Shown here piece by piece: positions 55,781 through 64,000 of a DNA stretch of 64,000 bases. The translations under genes were made by a program, and so were the position numbers. The stretch lies in assembly GCA_034440635.1 (NCBI GenBank), contig JAOTON010001526.1, positions 4,349,001 to 4,413,000 on the forward strand, read 5' to 3'. The DNA comes from Lepas anatifera (Eukaryota; Arthropoda; Thecostraca; Lepadidae). The first letter of the stretch is position 1, and every line of letters begins with the position of its first letter. The notes beneath the pieces were generated by a model, which ran no database searches, was not told the origin of the DNA, and saw only the letters and a program-made list of their open reading frames with translations.

Positions 55781-57205
55781 ATAATGAGCACATAATGCTT
55801 ATGCTGACATAAAGAGTCAAGAGCCGATACAGATCCTTTTAGCGACATCTTTTTTCTCGGAAGGACGTACAAAGAAAGTCTATAGATGTGGTTTGGAAAC
55901 AGAGGTTTTGTGCGCTTGTAAAAAGATGACAGAAAATTCATGTGCATTGGCAGTGTTTCCAGGAAACATGTGCATTGGCAGTGTTTCCAGGCGTGCTATT
56001 TTTGTTCATCTAATTAAAAAATACTGTGTTTTCAATAAATCTGAAATCATTGAACCATTCCCAAACCAAACCATCGGGAAAGATCCAGTATTTGATGACC
56101 TATTTAAAATCATCTTGATTTCTAGCTAACAGCAGAACAAAATATGTAAACATGCCCCATTTTAATCAGAAAATTCCAGTGTCTCAATTGCTCGGGAAGC
56201 TTCATAAGTAGAGATTAGATCAAGACGAAAGAGATATCGTTAAAGTGGTGGTTACCTCTATTATCTTGGCTTTCCCAAGTGATGAATTTAACCTATCTAA
56301 TCAGTTTCAACACTGGGTAAGTCCGGAGCGGGATTGGAGATACTGCCCCCTCCCGGCTAGAAATCGGTGGCTACGCTCCATATTGTTAAAGGGAGATACG
56401 CGAAAAAATTATTTCTGTGGTTTCTTGCTATTTGAAAAATCCTGATAACGAAACTGTCAATTTTTTGTATCTTCGGAAAAATTTTGGGAGGCCACTCACT
56501 TATTATCGAAATAGGTTAACAGTTCCGATAAAATGCTGAAACCTTCACCCATTACTTACTTTTCGAAAACTATTTAAAGTTGAAAATTAATGTTTTTTGT
56601 AATAAAAATGTGTGTTCTCCTGTATTTATATTTGAATTAATTTTACAAATGCTTCGAAAAATAAAAATTGAATTAGTTTGCCCTAGAAATGGAGAAAAAA
56701 CATAATTACTCAAGTCTTCAGCCGTTTCGTACCCCGGGTCTTGAGTCGTTTTCTATTTCAGCCCCAGGATGACAAATCTTTTGCGTCAGAAAGGTCACGT
56801 GACCCCCCTATGAGGTGGCTGTACGTTCTGATTGGTCAATCGTGATTTCTTAAAGTTTTATATTTTTGTTTAAATATTATTTTTGGCTGTTGCTTTTTTT
56901 AAATAATTTTTCTTTAATAGTTTTAAGCTTTTATGTAACTGCTTAGGAAAATGGGACCAGTTTTTTTAGAGAATGTGATAGCCCTAGCCGGGGTTACGTC
57001 ATTTACATCGAAAAGAGGTGTACCGGTAAAGTCGTCTAGAAATGTTGACTTTGAGAGCAATTTTAAGGCATTTGCAGGCCGAATGCGCAAAAATGAGAAT
57101 AGGACTTCTGAAACAACTTTTTGTGACCCTTTGATCTAGCCAATAATTTTTTTCGAGTATCTCCCTTTAACATTGGAAAAAGAGACTCCCCCTCCCACTT
57201 TGGAC
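55781..57205. other. No gene seen (channel intron)
   Basis: AT-rich. A 27 bp direct duplication, catgtgcattggcagtgttt ccagg, occurs at about 55939 and 55967. Nothing else is recognised. Confidence 0.5.
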
Positions 57206-57213
57206 TGTCCAGG

Positions 57214-57482
57214 CAAGGGCGGACGGAGACCCGAGTTTTAGGCCTGGGCTTCTATTTTAGTTTTACCTCGGCCTGGGCTTCTATTGCTCAACAGATTTTA
57301 GCCTGAGTATTGGTCACTATAGAACACTGGGTTTCTACAGTGGTTACGTTTTTCTTCAGGGTAGAATGCTATGAATCTGGGACATGGGGAAACCCATGTC
57401 TGCCTCCAAAAGATAGTTTGCCCCCCCTCCAGCGCTTTGGGGGGGGCGTGGCTGGAATGGCCCCCCTCTGCGTCCGCCAATG
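57214..57482. mobile_element. hAT-like MITE with an internal 114 bp foreign segment
   Basis: TGTCCAGG is duplicated exactly at 57206-57213 and 57483-57490. The ends CAAGGGCGGACGGAGACCCG and the complement of the right end, CATTGGCGGACGCAG, are inverted. The right part (aaagatagtttg, ctccagcgctttgggg) matches the MITE at 58551-58884. The middle differs and holds a segment found again at 59269-59382. Confidence 0.88.
57265..57378. repeat. 114 bp segment shared with 59269-59382
   Basis: From acctcggcctgggcttctat to gaatgctatgaatct the copies differ at only two positions by my comparison. This copy is inside the hAT-like MITE. Confidence 0.9.
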
Positions 57483-57887
57483 TGTCCAGGTAATTTCCCA
57501 AAATGTTTGGGTGGACTTCGGAAACGTTACTGAAATAAATCCAGGAATAGGATTCAAATTCATTCGCGGATCCAGGGGAAAATTTCGAGGCGGGAGAGGC
57601 AAAGTTGTTGAGTAGCATAGACCAGCATCGGCTGAAAGTAAATTAGATTCTGCTGTAAGAAATGTTAAAATGTTTAGGTAGGTAGGTACCTACTTCTCCA
57701 TCCCCCGCCTACTCAAAACTTTACGGCAACATCATTCAGAAAAAGGGTAAAAGAGCAATAACGAGACCAAGAGAACGGTAAATGAATTAAGCAGGAAAAA
57801 TTTCCAAACCGGATTGAAGAAAAATATCGTCAAATAAATAAGAATAAAGAAATTAAATTTAATGCCCCTACCCATAGTTGATAACCT

Positions 57888-58097
57888 ACCTAGTAAATAC
57901 TACGGAGTATTTACTTAGCGGCGTTAATGAAATTCACAAACCAATCAGAGCGCGAGCTCGGGTGAGTTACGTATTATTAACTAACGTAGTAAGTACTGAG
58001 GACCCGTATTTACTGAGCAGCGTTTTATGAAATTGGTGCTTAGTAAATACCTAGCTAGCCACGTAGTATTTACTCAATAGAGCGTTTATGAAATTGG
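57888..58097. repeat. Three-unit palindromic repeat with agtaaatac motifs
   Basis: Words of the form gtattta-ctNag-NNgcgtt-atgaaatt occur three times (about 57905, 58008 and 58068), each preceded by cctagtaaatac- or agtactg-like complements, giving short palindromes such as agtaaatactacggagtatt. Confidence 0.7.
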
Positions 58098-58099
58098 TC

Positions 58100-58257
58100 T
58101 CAGACCTGAGATGTCCTGACCTTAAAACTGTGAAAAAGTTGTAACATGATCAGGAAAAGGTATACCAAGTGCGGCGGAGCTAGCGCCACCGTTCTTGTGC
58201 TGTCTCCAAAAAAGCTGAGGGGGAGGCGGGTACCTGCCCCACGTCAATGCACGTGAT
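58100..58257 (+). mobile_element. TTAA-type element, right-end fragment
   Basis: cagacctgagatgtcctgac, ccaagtgcggcggagctagc and cccacgtcaatgcacgtg are diverged versions of the family X right end at 28985-29274. Confidence 0.6.
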
Positions 58258-58409
58258 AAAATAGAAATGATATAAACGAATGAAATAAAATTTAATATAA
58301 ATGCGTCAAAAATTGTATAGAAAATGTTCGCCCTATCACGCGTTTAGGGGAGGGGGGTATTAGTATATGATAGAGCAAGATCCAAAACTTTTTTGAACGT
58401 GCTCAGCCA

Positions 58410-58930
58410 GGTTTGAGACGCCTTCGCGTCTGGGGGAGGTGTAATGTACAAAGAGACGGCACCAGAGGTCAGAGAGTGTACCTGGCCTCGTGTGCCCTGA
58501 CCCCGAGCGCTCTGTCGGCCCAATACGGTCTTGACCGGGTTAACCTGCTGCAGGGGCGGACGCAGACCCGATTTTTGGGAGGGGCTAAACCCAAGTATGC
58601 CTCTCCTGGGGGGGGGTGGGAGCGAATATTTTTTTGCTCTACAGACCTAGTGTAAACACATTTTTTCAGTGGTCGACAGACCTAGTATAAGCTACCTCTC
58701 TAAGTACATGATCGCTCTCGGGGGGGAGTGGGAGCGAATATTTTTTGCTCTACAGACCTAGTGTAAACACCTTTTTCGAAAAATTTTCCGGTGTTTGGGG
58801 GGGGGCAAAAGATAGTTTGGCCCTCCCCCTCCAGCGCTTTGGGTGGGGGGGCATGCCCGGAATGCCCCCCTGCGTCCGCCAATGACCTGTTGTGTGGATC
58901 GTCAGGACATAACAATGCGCGGCTTATTGT
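58410..58930 (+). repeat. Non-coding part of a Gypsy-like retrotransposon, copy 2, split by a MITE
   Basis: 58487-58550 and 58885-58915 together match 52580-52660. The intervening 334 bp plus an 8 bp duplication is the MITE below. Copy 1 provides the empty site (taacctattgtgtgg). Confidence 0.75.
58551..58884. mobile_element. hAT-like MITE, 334 bp
   Basis: Starts CAGGGGCGGACGCAGACCCG and ends with the complement of CATTGGCGGACGCAG. ACCTGCTG (58543-58550) and ACCTGTTG (58885-58892) are a one-mismatch 8 bp duplication. The interior has a duplicated gggagcgaatattttttgct ctacagacctagt segment. Confidence 0.88.
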
Positions 58931-59123
58931 CACGAAATGAGTGGTTTTAAAACCGGTCATAATAATGGACTCCCTGGACTGGAAGCTCCTCGAGGTGGGA
59001 CGCTTCTTACTTTGGCCTCTTACTTGTCAAACGGTTCCTATGCCACTGTATGCTGCTGTTAGTGTTCTGCATGGGCGACTGGCTGCCGTCAGTGAGGTGG
59101 CTGACGAGGGCGGCGGCCCGCAG

Positions 59124-59250
59124 GCCGGCCTCGGCACTGCAGCCTGAAGCTGTGGCTGATGTGCGCGCTGCAGGTGGTCGACTACTCCTCCCAGGCGGGC
59201 CGCCGCTGCCCCTGTCCGCAGGCCTGCGCCAGCACCGGCTTCGCAGCCAG
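59124..59250 (+). CDS. DEG/ENaC-type sodium channel, internal exon 4 of 4 seen
   Basis: After gcggcccgcag the exon reads, in the phase required by exon 3, Gly-Arg-Pro-Arg-His-Cys-Ser-Leu-Lys ... Cys-Ala-Leu-Gln-Val-Val-Asp-Tyr, then Cys-Pro-Cys-Pro-Gln-Ala-Cys-Ala-Ser-Thr-Gly-Phe-Ala-Ala. It ends GCCAG|GTCAGT. The Cys-x-Cys-Pro-x-x-Cys-x-x-Thr-x-Phe pattern is the last part of the thumb cysteine cluster before the strand leading to TM2. A TGA at 59102 in the same frame and the phase rule limit the start. The acceptor has a weak pyrimidine tract, so the 5' border is less certain than the others. The next exon would begin with one base completing Ser or Arg; I did not find it. Confidence 0.8.
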
Positions 59251-59268
59251 GTCAGTTCCATGGTCACA

Positions 59269-59382
59269 ACCTCGGCCTGGGCTTCTATTGCTCAACAGAT
59301 TTTAGCCTGGGTATTGGTCACTATAGAACACTGGGTTTCTACAGTGGCTACGTTTTTCTTCAGGGTAGAATGCTATGAATCT
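59269..59382. repeat. 114 bp segment shared with the MITE at 57214-57482
   Basis: Starts 18 bp after the donor of the last channel exon. It contains a good-looking acceptor (tacgtttttcttcag at 59349-59363), but the frame after it does not continue the channel domain convincingly. Confidence 0.9.
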
Positions 59383-59620
59383 AACGAGGCCAGACTTGTT
59401 TCTACGACTTCACGCCATTCTATATTCTCCGAGATCGAGAACTGGAGGCTGTCAAGCTCAGTTTTGTGGTCTTGGTACCATTTTGTAAAGATTGTGGATC
59501 TCCTTCCTAAGCTCAGAATTGTCCTCAATCAATTTCTCAAAACGATAATCTAAATATTTAGCATTAATTTTAGACCAACATTGTTGTAAACTTACTCAGC
59601 AGATCCTGATACTTGTGGAA
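59383..59620 (-). other. Possible coiled-coil fragment of a retroelement on the minus strand
   Basis: Read on the minus strand, about 59590-59480 gives Ile-Asn-Ala-Lys-Tyr-Leu-Asp, then Leu-Ile-Glu-Asp-Asn-Ser-Glu-Leu-Arg-Lys-Glu-Ile. This is a heptad-like pattern reminiscent of LINE ORF1 coiled coils. It is short and interrupted. On the plus strand the frame 59364-59553 is open but unrecognised. Confidence 0.25.
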
Positions 59621-59869
59621 ATACAACCTTATTTTAGCTGAGGTGTGTAAAGTACCCTGAATTACGTGCGGAATATGTCTGTACGAGGGTTTCTACGGTT
59701 GTCCCGATCCAGTATCGGTCCAATACTGACACTAATTTTGACCCTTCCAAATTTCTTTCAAGATGGTGACTCTGCACTCTAGTATTCACTGACTCTCAAA
59801 ATTAGGTTGACTCGTTCAGCAAAAGCTGGTTGAACCTAGCATTGACTTCACTTTTAGATGACTCTAGAT

Positions 59870-60070
59870 TCCCGGAATAACCGAACTGGAGCGCAGGGTC
59901 AGGTTATTCTTCGGCAAAGCAGAGCCTCCGCCTGGCTCGATCGCGGAGTCAACTGACTAGAATCGCGAGCAAAGTGACCCTGGCGCGAGCTGGGTTATAA
60001 AGGACGCTGCACGGGCTGAGTCAAATTTCGTCGCCGGTATCGAAGCGCGCTGTGCATATTACCAACAGTG
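59870..60070 (+). promoter_or_regulatory. Promoter-like GC-rich segment with a TATA box
   Basis: gggttataaaggacgctgca (TATAAA at 59995-60000) is followed about 25 bp later by gagtcaaatt, near arthropod initiator spacing, inside a locally GC-rich stretch. It could be the LTR promoter of a retroelement or a separate promoter. No coding sequence follows convincingly. Confidence 0.3.
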
Positions 60071-60134
60071 TGTGGATGGTGGTGGTGGTGCAGCGTTGGC
60101 GGTGTGTATTAGTGACAAGAGTGTGGTAGGTATA

Positions 60135-60315
60135 CTAATTGTTCGGGGCTTATCGACGCACCAACTGCCAGCGTCATATGGTGTCGCCAACTATTTCCCA
60201 GTTGGAAGGGTTTCTCGGAAGCCAGCTTGCTCTTTGTTCAGGGAAGCTGCCTGGTCTTGAACCCGGGTCGGCTGCGTGGCAGCCAGCCTCGCTGACCACT
60301 CCACTACCGCGCCCC
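60135..60315 (-). mobile_element. tRNA-derived SINE, family A
   Basis: Minus-strand head gggggcgcggtagtggagtg and B-box-like ccgggttcaagacc, with the same body as 51965-52147. The tail is shortened to caattag. Confidence 0.85.
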
Positions 60316-60319
60316 CAAG

Positions 60320-61435
60320 TGTGGTAGGTAGTGCTTTAATTCAGTTGTTTTTCATTTTAAACTGAGTCCGGAGAGCAGATATGTACTTATGAGTGCTGCT
60401 TGACGTTTGATACTTGGATTTGCGGGTATGTACAAATTGATATGGTCCTTGTCCATGTCTATTTGTCTTGTCCCTAAACTAATTTTAAGAGAGAAAAAGA
60501 GATGAGGTATTTATACTTCTCTGGAATAAATACACACTACTACCGATATTTGCCAGGTAAGTCGTACTCCCAGCAGTCACATTGTGTAGCCTCCTCTCCA
60601 CCCAGTTATCTACATGGACATGGTGCATTAAGTTCTGGTCATAGTAAAAGACAAATACTTCACTGAGAAAAAAAATCACTCCCTGTGTAGTATTCAAACG
60701 CCTTTTTGGTCATAACGCCTCATTAGAGAGGTTTCATACCACAAGAAAAGGAGTGAATTTTGGCGGGAAAACAGAAAAGTGTCTTAAAGAAGAGTGAGCT
60801 TACTCTACTAGCGTACTGAATCTCTAAAAGCTGGAGCCGTAACAATAAATGGAGTGAATGCATCCGTATGTTGGAAACAAGAACCACAAGGTAGAGTATG
60901 AAAAACACTTTTACCGATACATATAGTAATTAGACTCTTACTGAAGGAATTGGGCCTCATCAGGGGTTTACGTTACACCAGAATCCATGCAGCCTGTTAG
61001 CCATTTTCCTTTTCAACGTCAAGTCGGGCGGTTGATGGCAAGAACGCTGTCTTATTTTTTCTGTGTTAAGGTCAGAAGACGTTTGTGGAGTGGTTTTTAA
61101 GTGAAGCTGTTCCTGTGAAATAGCCATGATCCTCTTGTGTAACTTATTCTGTGATAATGCGGTGATGAAGGTGAATATTGTTCCTGACGAGCAAGGAGGA
61201 TGTCGGCCCTCTCAAATTGAACCGTGAGTACCTCATAGAGGAACTTTCTGAACATACATTTCTAGTCCGTTTAATTGCATAAGCACCATCGTCCAATATG
61301 GCCTCATCTGTCGAATACTCATACACGTGAAGTGACGGGTCTTGGATTTCGGTAAGAGTGAAGGGCGAGCGAGCCTCAGAGGGCGCACTTTGCCAAACGA
61401 AGGATGCACCTTTTCGCGCCAGCTGACTTTTTCAC
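60320..61435. other. No gene seen
   Basis: AT-rich with short frames only. No channel exon was recognised on the plus strand. Confidence 0.5.
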
Positions 61436-61610
61436 CCAGGGGCGCCACATGTCGTATCCTAGGGGAGAGGAGATCGGATATTTTTGCCTCGAAGACCTAG
61501 TGTAGACCGTTGTTTTGAGGGCGCCTTTTCGCCCCCAGATTGGCGCCTCTTAGGCGTGAGGAGGCCGCGGCCCCCTTTCCTCTCCCTTGGGTCTGTCACT
61601 GTACTCGTAA
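61436..61610. repeat. Diverged hAT-MITE-like fragment
   Basis: Starts ccaggggcgccacatg, with gatatttttgcctcgaagac ctagtgtagacc resembling the interior of 58551-58884. No target duplication is seen. Confidence 0.4.
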
Positions 61611-61689
61611 GATCTGGACCGCGACTGCTTTCTTGTTAAACATATTTCCCTGTTAGATTTGAATTTCATTGTATAATTTTCATCCGTAC

Positions 61690-61890
61690 CAAAAGCAGGG
61701 AAAAGAGGGGATCAGCGGTCCGGGCTCCCCTTTTTCGTCCAAAAAATTTCTATCCCAGCTCAATTGGGATGAAACCGGAAAATTGTATTACTAGACAATG
61801 CGGAAGGCAGCGATGAGCTGAAATCGGATAAGTTTTGTATCCAAGCGTGGAAAATCTCTTGGCAGCAGCAATATGAAAATGGTCTCCCCT
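61690..61890. repeat. Family V-related fragment
   Basis: Contains aaatttctatcccagctcaa ttgggatga and ggcagcgatgagctgaaatc, diverged versions of the family V interior at 32520-32690 and 7075-7190. Confidence 0.4.
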
Positions 61891-63645
61891 ACCCCTTTTT
61901 ATTTTTGGCACAGTCTAAATGCATTTTGCTAGTGTGGACGAAAATCGCATTAGGATAAGTCTGTGCAATTGCGGGATCAATACCGTGTTGTGTTAAGTTT
62001 TTGGAGAGAACAAATAATTGAGAGTGCTTCTGAGAGTGAAAGAGCCCTCGAAAAAGCTCTTTTTCGGGCATCAAGAAATAGCGGCATAGCCAAGATTCGA
62101 CCCGGGAGGGCGATGACCATCAAAAGGCCCATGACAGACGGTACGAGTCCAGGCTCAGCCCCCGAGACCCTCAGTTAAATTCATAAATCGATGTTGGTGT
62201 CGTCTCAGGACCAATGTTCAGGAATAACGATACCTAAAATTTCTTGTTCCCTCTCAATTGGAATGAGATCAGGAAATCTTTGGACGACTCGTGGCCACAC
62301 CTCTCTGGTCCCTTTTAAAATGTTTATGATGGGAGCGAATAAAATCGCTTCAATATATTATTGCGAACAGACGAGTTTATCCATTATGTAAACCTGGTTT
62401 GGTTTAGAGCAGTTCCGTAACCACGTGGGTGCACTCGGCGTCTGGTCACTCTGCGAGCTCAGAGCACTTCCCTGGGCATGGGCGCAAAATGTCCCATGTA
62501 CGTCCATGTATGCCCCATGTAGCATGGGCGCAGAAACCGTAGTGGTATTGGCAGTGGTTGCCTCTAACTGTCAAACTGTGGGGGCAGTGTCCCTCTCCCC
62601 CAATTCCCAACTTTGAGCTGATTTCAGAACCTATTCGGTACCTATCAAATTAAGTGGTAGGTTGAATCTCCTTTCACCCTACCATCGGCGACGGCTCTTG
62701 CCCCCTCCCCGAGCTTAAAAAATGTTCCGGCACCTGTGTCCCGTACCGAAGGCATAGAGACTTCCCGAAATCTGAACTTAAAACTTGACTCTCAGCTAGT
62801 GTCTGTCTTTGGTTGCACATCCTCTGAAGTTTTTGCCTGGTTACGGGCCTGCTTTGGAGGGGGACCATGGCATTGACAGGATGGCTCCCGTGATCCATAC
62901 CCGGCACGAAACTTCTTCATATTTCTCAAAAACTTCTGCCCTGGAAAACGAATCTTATGTTCAAACAAACAATAAGCCAGCAAATGGGCAACGGAAAATA
63001 ACTATAGTAAGAAATAGTCATTCAAATTTAAATACAGCTCCGAATCAACTGAATATCACGCACATATGTTTTATGTTGAATAAAGCTGGTCCAACTACCG
63101 AATTGAATATAAAATATTTATTTTGTTGTCTATTTTTCCAGGGGAAATATAACCTCAGCTGTCCCTGCTTCTGGGTGAGCTGTCGTTCAGGCAAAAAACC
63201 GTGGAGGACAAGACCAGCCTGAAACTCGTGGGACGTGCGGTCTAAGCGGGGAAATGGAGGTGGCTACCTTCGCCGACAACGGTGTTCAACTCCAAGTTTT
63301 CACCATGGAGCAAAATCATCGGTCACATTGTACAAGCACTGATACTTGGAATACAGGACGCAACAAAAGTGCCAGCAAAACCCGTGCCGTTGGTTCATCG
63401 AGTGATATAGACTCCTCGGAGATCAGGTGTTTGATCTCAGGTGATGTGGATGCCAGAGAACAGGCGCCAGACTGTGATTTTCCCTGTGGTTTTGCTGTGG
63501 TTTGTTTGTGTCACTATTTCTGCTGATTCTTTGTAATAGTAAATGAATATGCATTTGTTACAGCGTCAGTCTGTATTTAATGCATTCTTGGGTGAAAACT
63601 GATTTCTAATTTGTATTTTTTTATTTAAAACATTCCAACTTAATT
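61891..63645. other. No confident gene
   Basis: Short overlapping frames occur. A tctatttttccag acceptor-like site at 63129-63141 is followed by a small open segment and a gtgagc donor-like site at 63173, but the encoded residues do not match the next part of the channel. The frame at 63254-63526 has no recognisable domain. Confidence 0.35.
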
Positions 63646-63658
63646 AGGGCAATTCCAT

Positions 63659-63841
63659 AATAATAATTGTTGGGGTTTAACGACGCACCAACTGCCAGGG
63701 TCATACGGCGTCGCCAACTCTCACCCTGTTGGAAGGGATTTTGGGGATCAGATCAACTTGTTCAGAGGCTCCACCGGGACTTGAACCCGGGACCGGTGGC
63801 TTAGAAGACAAGGGTGCTATCCACTAAGCCACCTCATCCCC
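63659..63841 (-). mobile_element. tRNA-derived SINE, family A, with 13 bp target duplication
   Basis: AGGGCAATTCCAT flanks it exactly at 63646-63658 and 63842-63854. The minus-strand head ggggatgaggtggcttagtg gatagc is an A box, and cccgggttcaagtcccggtg is a perfect T-arm with B box. The tail is caacaattattatta. This is the cleanest SINE insertion in the window. Confidence 0.93.
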
Positions 63842-64000
63842 AGGGCAATTCCATCACAAATCGACCGGGTTCTACACGGTGCCCGGTCGATTTTCTTTGA
63901 AATGGGTTTACGGGGTTCTAATTAGCCCTGAAGCCGAATATGAAAACTTTGACCTTGATTAGATCACAACTTTTGGGAGCTATGGCCTCAGGAAATGTTC

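Noticed and set aside
59364..59553. Possible fifth channel exon after the tttttcttcag acceptor
   Set aside because: Phase would allow it, but the residues repeat rather than continue the family pattern, the preceding 114 bp also occurs in a MITE, and the minus strand looks retroelement-like.
63142..63172. Mini-exon between a good acceptor and donor near the right edge
   Set aside because: The encoded ten or so residues do not match the part of DEG/ENaC proteins expected next, and chance splice-like sites are common.

Overview
This window is animal nuclear DNA: repeat-dense, with very long introns and no prokaryote-like gene packing. A spliced DEG/ENaC-type ion-channel gene, tRNA-derived SINEs, mariner, hAT-like and TTAA-inserting elements, a Penelope-like GIY-YIG domain and Gag fragments of LTR retrotransposons all point to a metazoan. 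The abundance of TTAA and TA elements and the degenerin-like channel fit an arthropod or other invertebrate with a large genome. I cannot name the species.

The best-supported host gene lies on the plus strand across the right half. Four exons of a DEG/ENaC channel (35298-35497, 38573-38708, 50048-50175, 59124-59250) join in phase with GT..AG borders and give about 197 codons of the extracellular domain. The first exons (TM1, N terminus) and last exons (TM2) were not found. Its three introns (3.1, 11.3 and 8.9 kb) are almost entirely mobile DNA.

Layout: 0-6 kb holds two copies of a ~1.9 kb duplicated block, each with a short zinc-finger-like first exon; the second is split by a 1.0 kb TTAA element. 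6-8 kb is a TA-flanked inverted-repeat element. 10.3-11.5 kb is two adjacent minisatellites. 13-17.4 kb is CpG-rich DNA ending in a 50 bp array. 17.4-22 kb holds dispersed repeats and a small element with an exact 8 bp target duplication. 22.5-23.9 kb is a LINE ORF1-like pseudogene without a recognisable ORF2. 24.7-31 kb holds TTAA-type, TA-type and mariner elements and a SINE. 31.9-35.2 kb is degenerate and ~175 bp tandem repeats around a second TTAA element. From 35.3 kb on is the channel gene with its invading elements.

The most unusual structure is at 42.0-48.3 kb. An LTR-retrotransposon remnant is split between its Gag zinc knuckles and its protease by a 4.75 kb foldback element. The arms of that element are arrays of a ~360 bp satellite in opposite orientation. 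The left arm is in turn broken by an 821 bp intronless fragment of a ubiquitin-specific protease (USP) gene flanked by a 10 bp target duplication. A second theme is a set of TTAA-flanked elements packed with AGGTCA/TGACCT motifs, the half-site bound by nuclear hormone receptors. Most open reading frames here are chance frames inside repeats.
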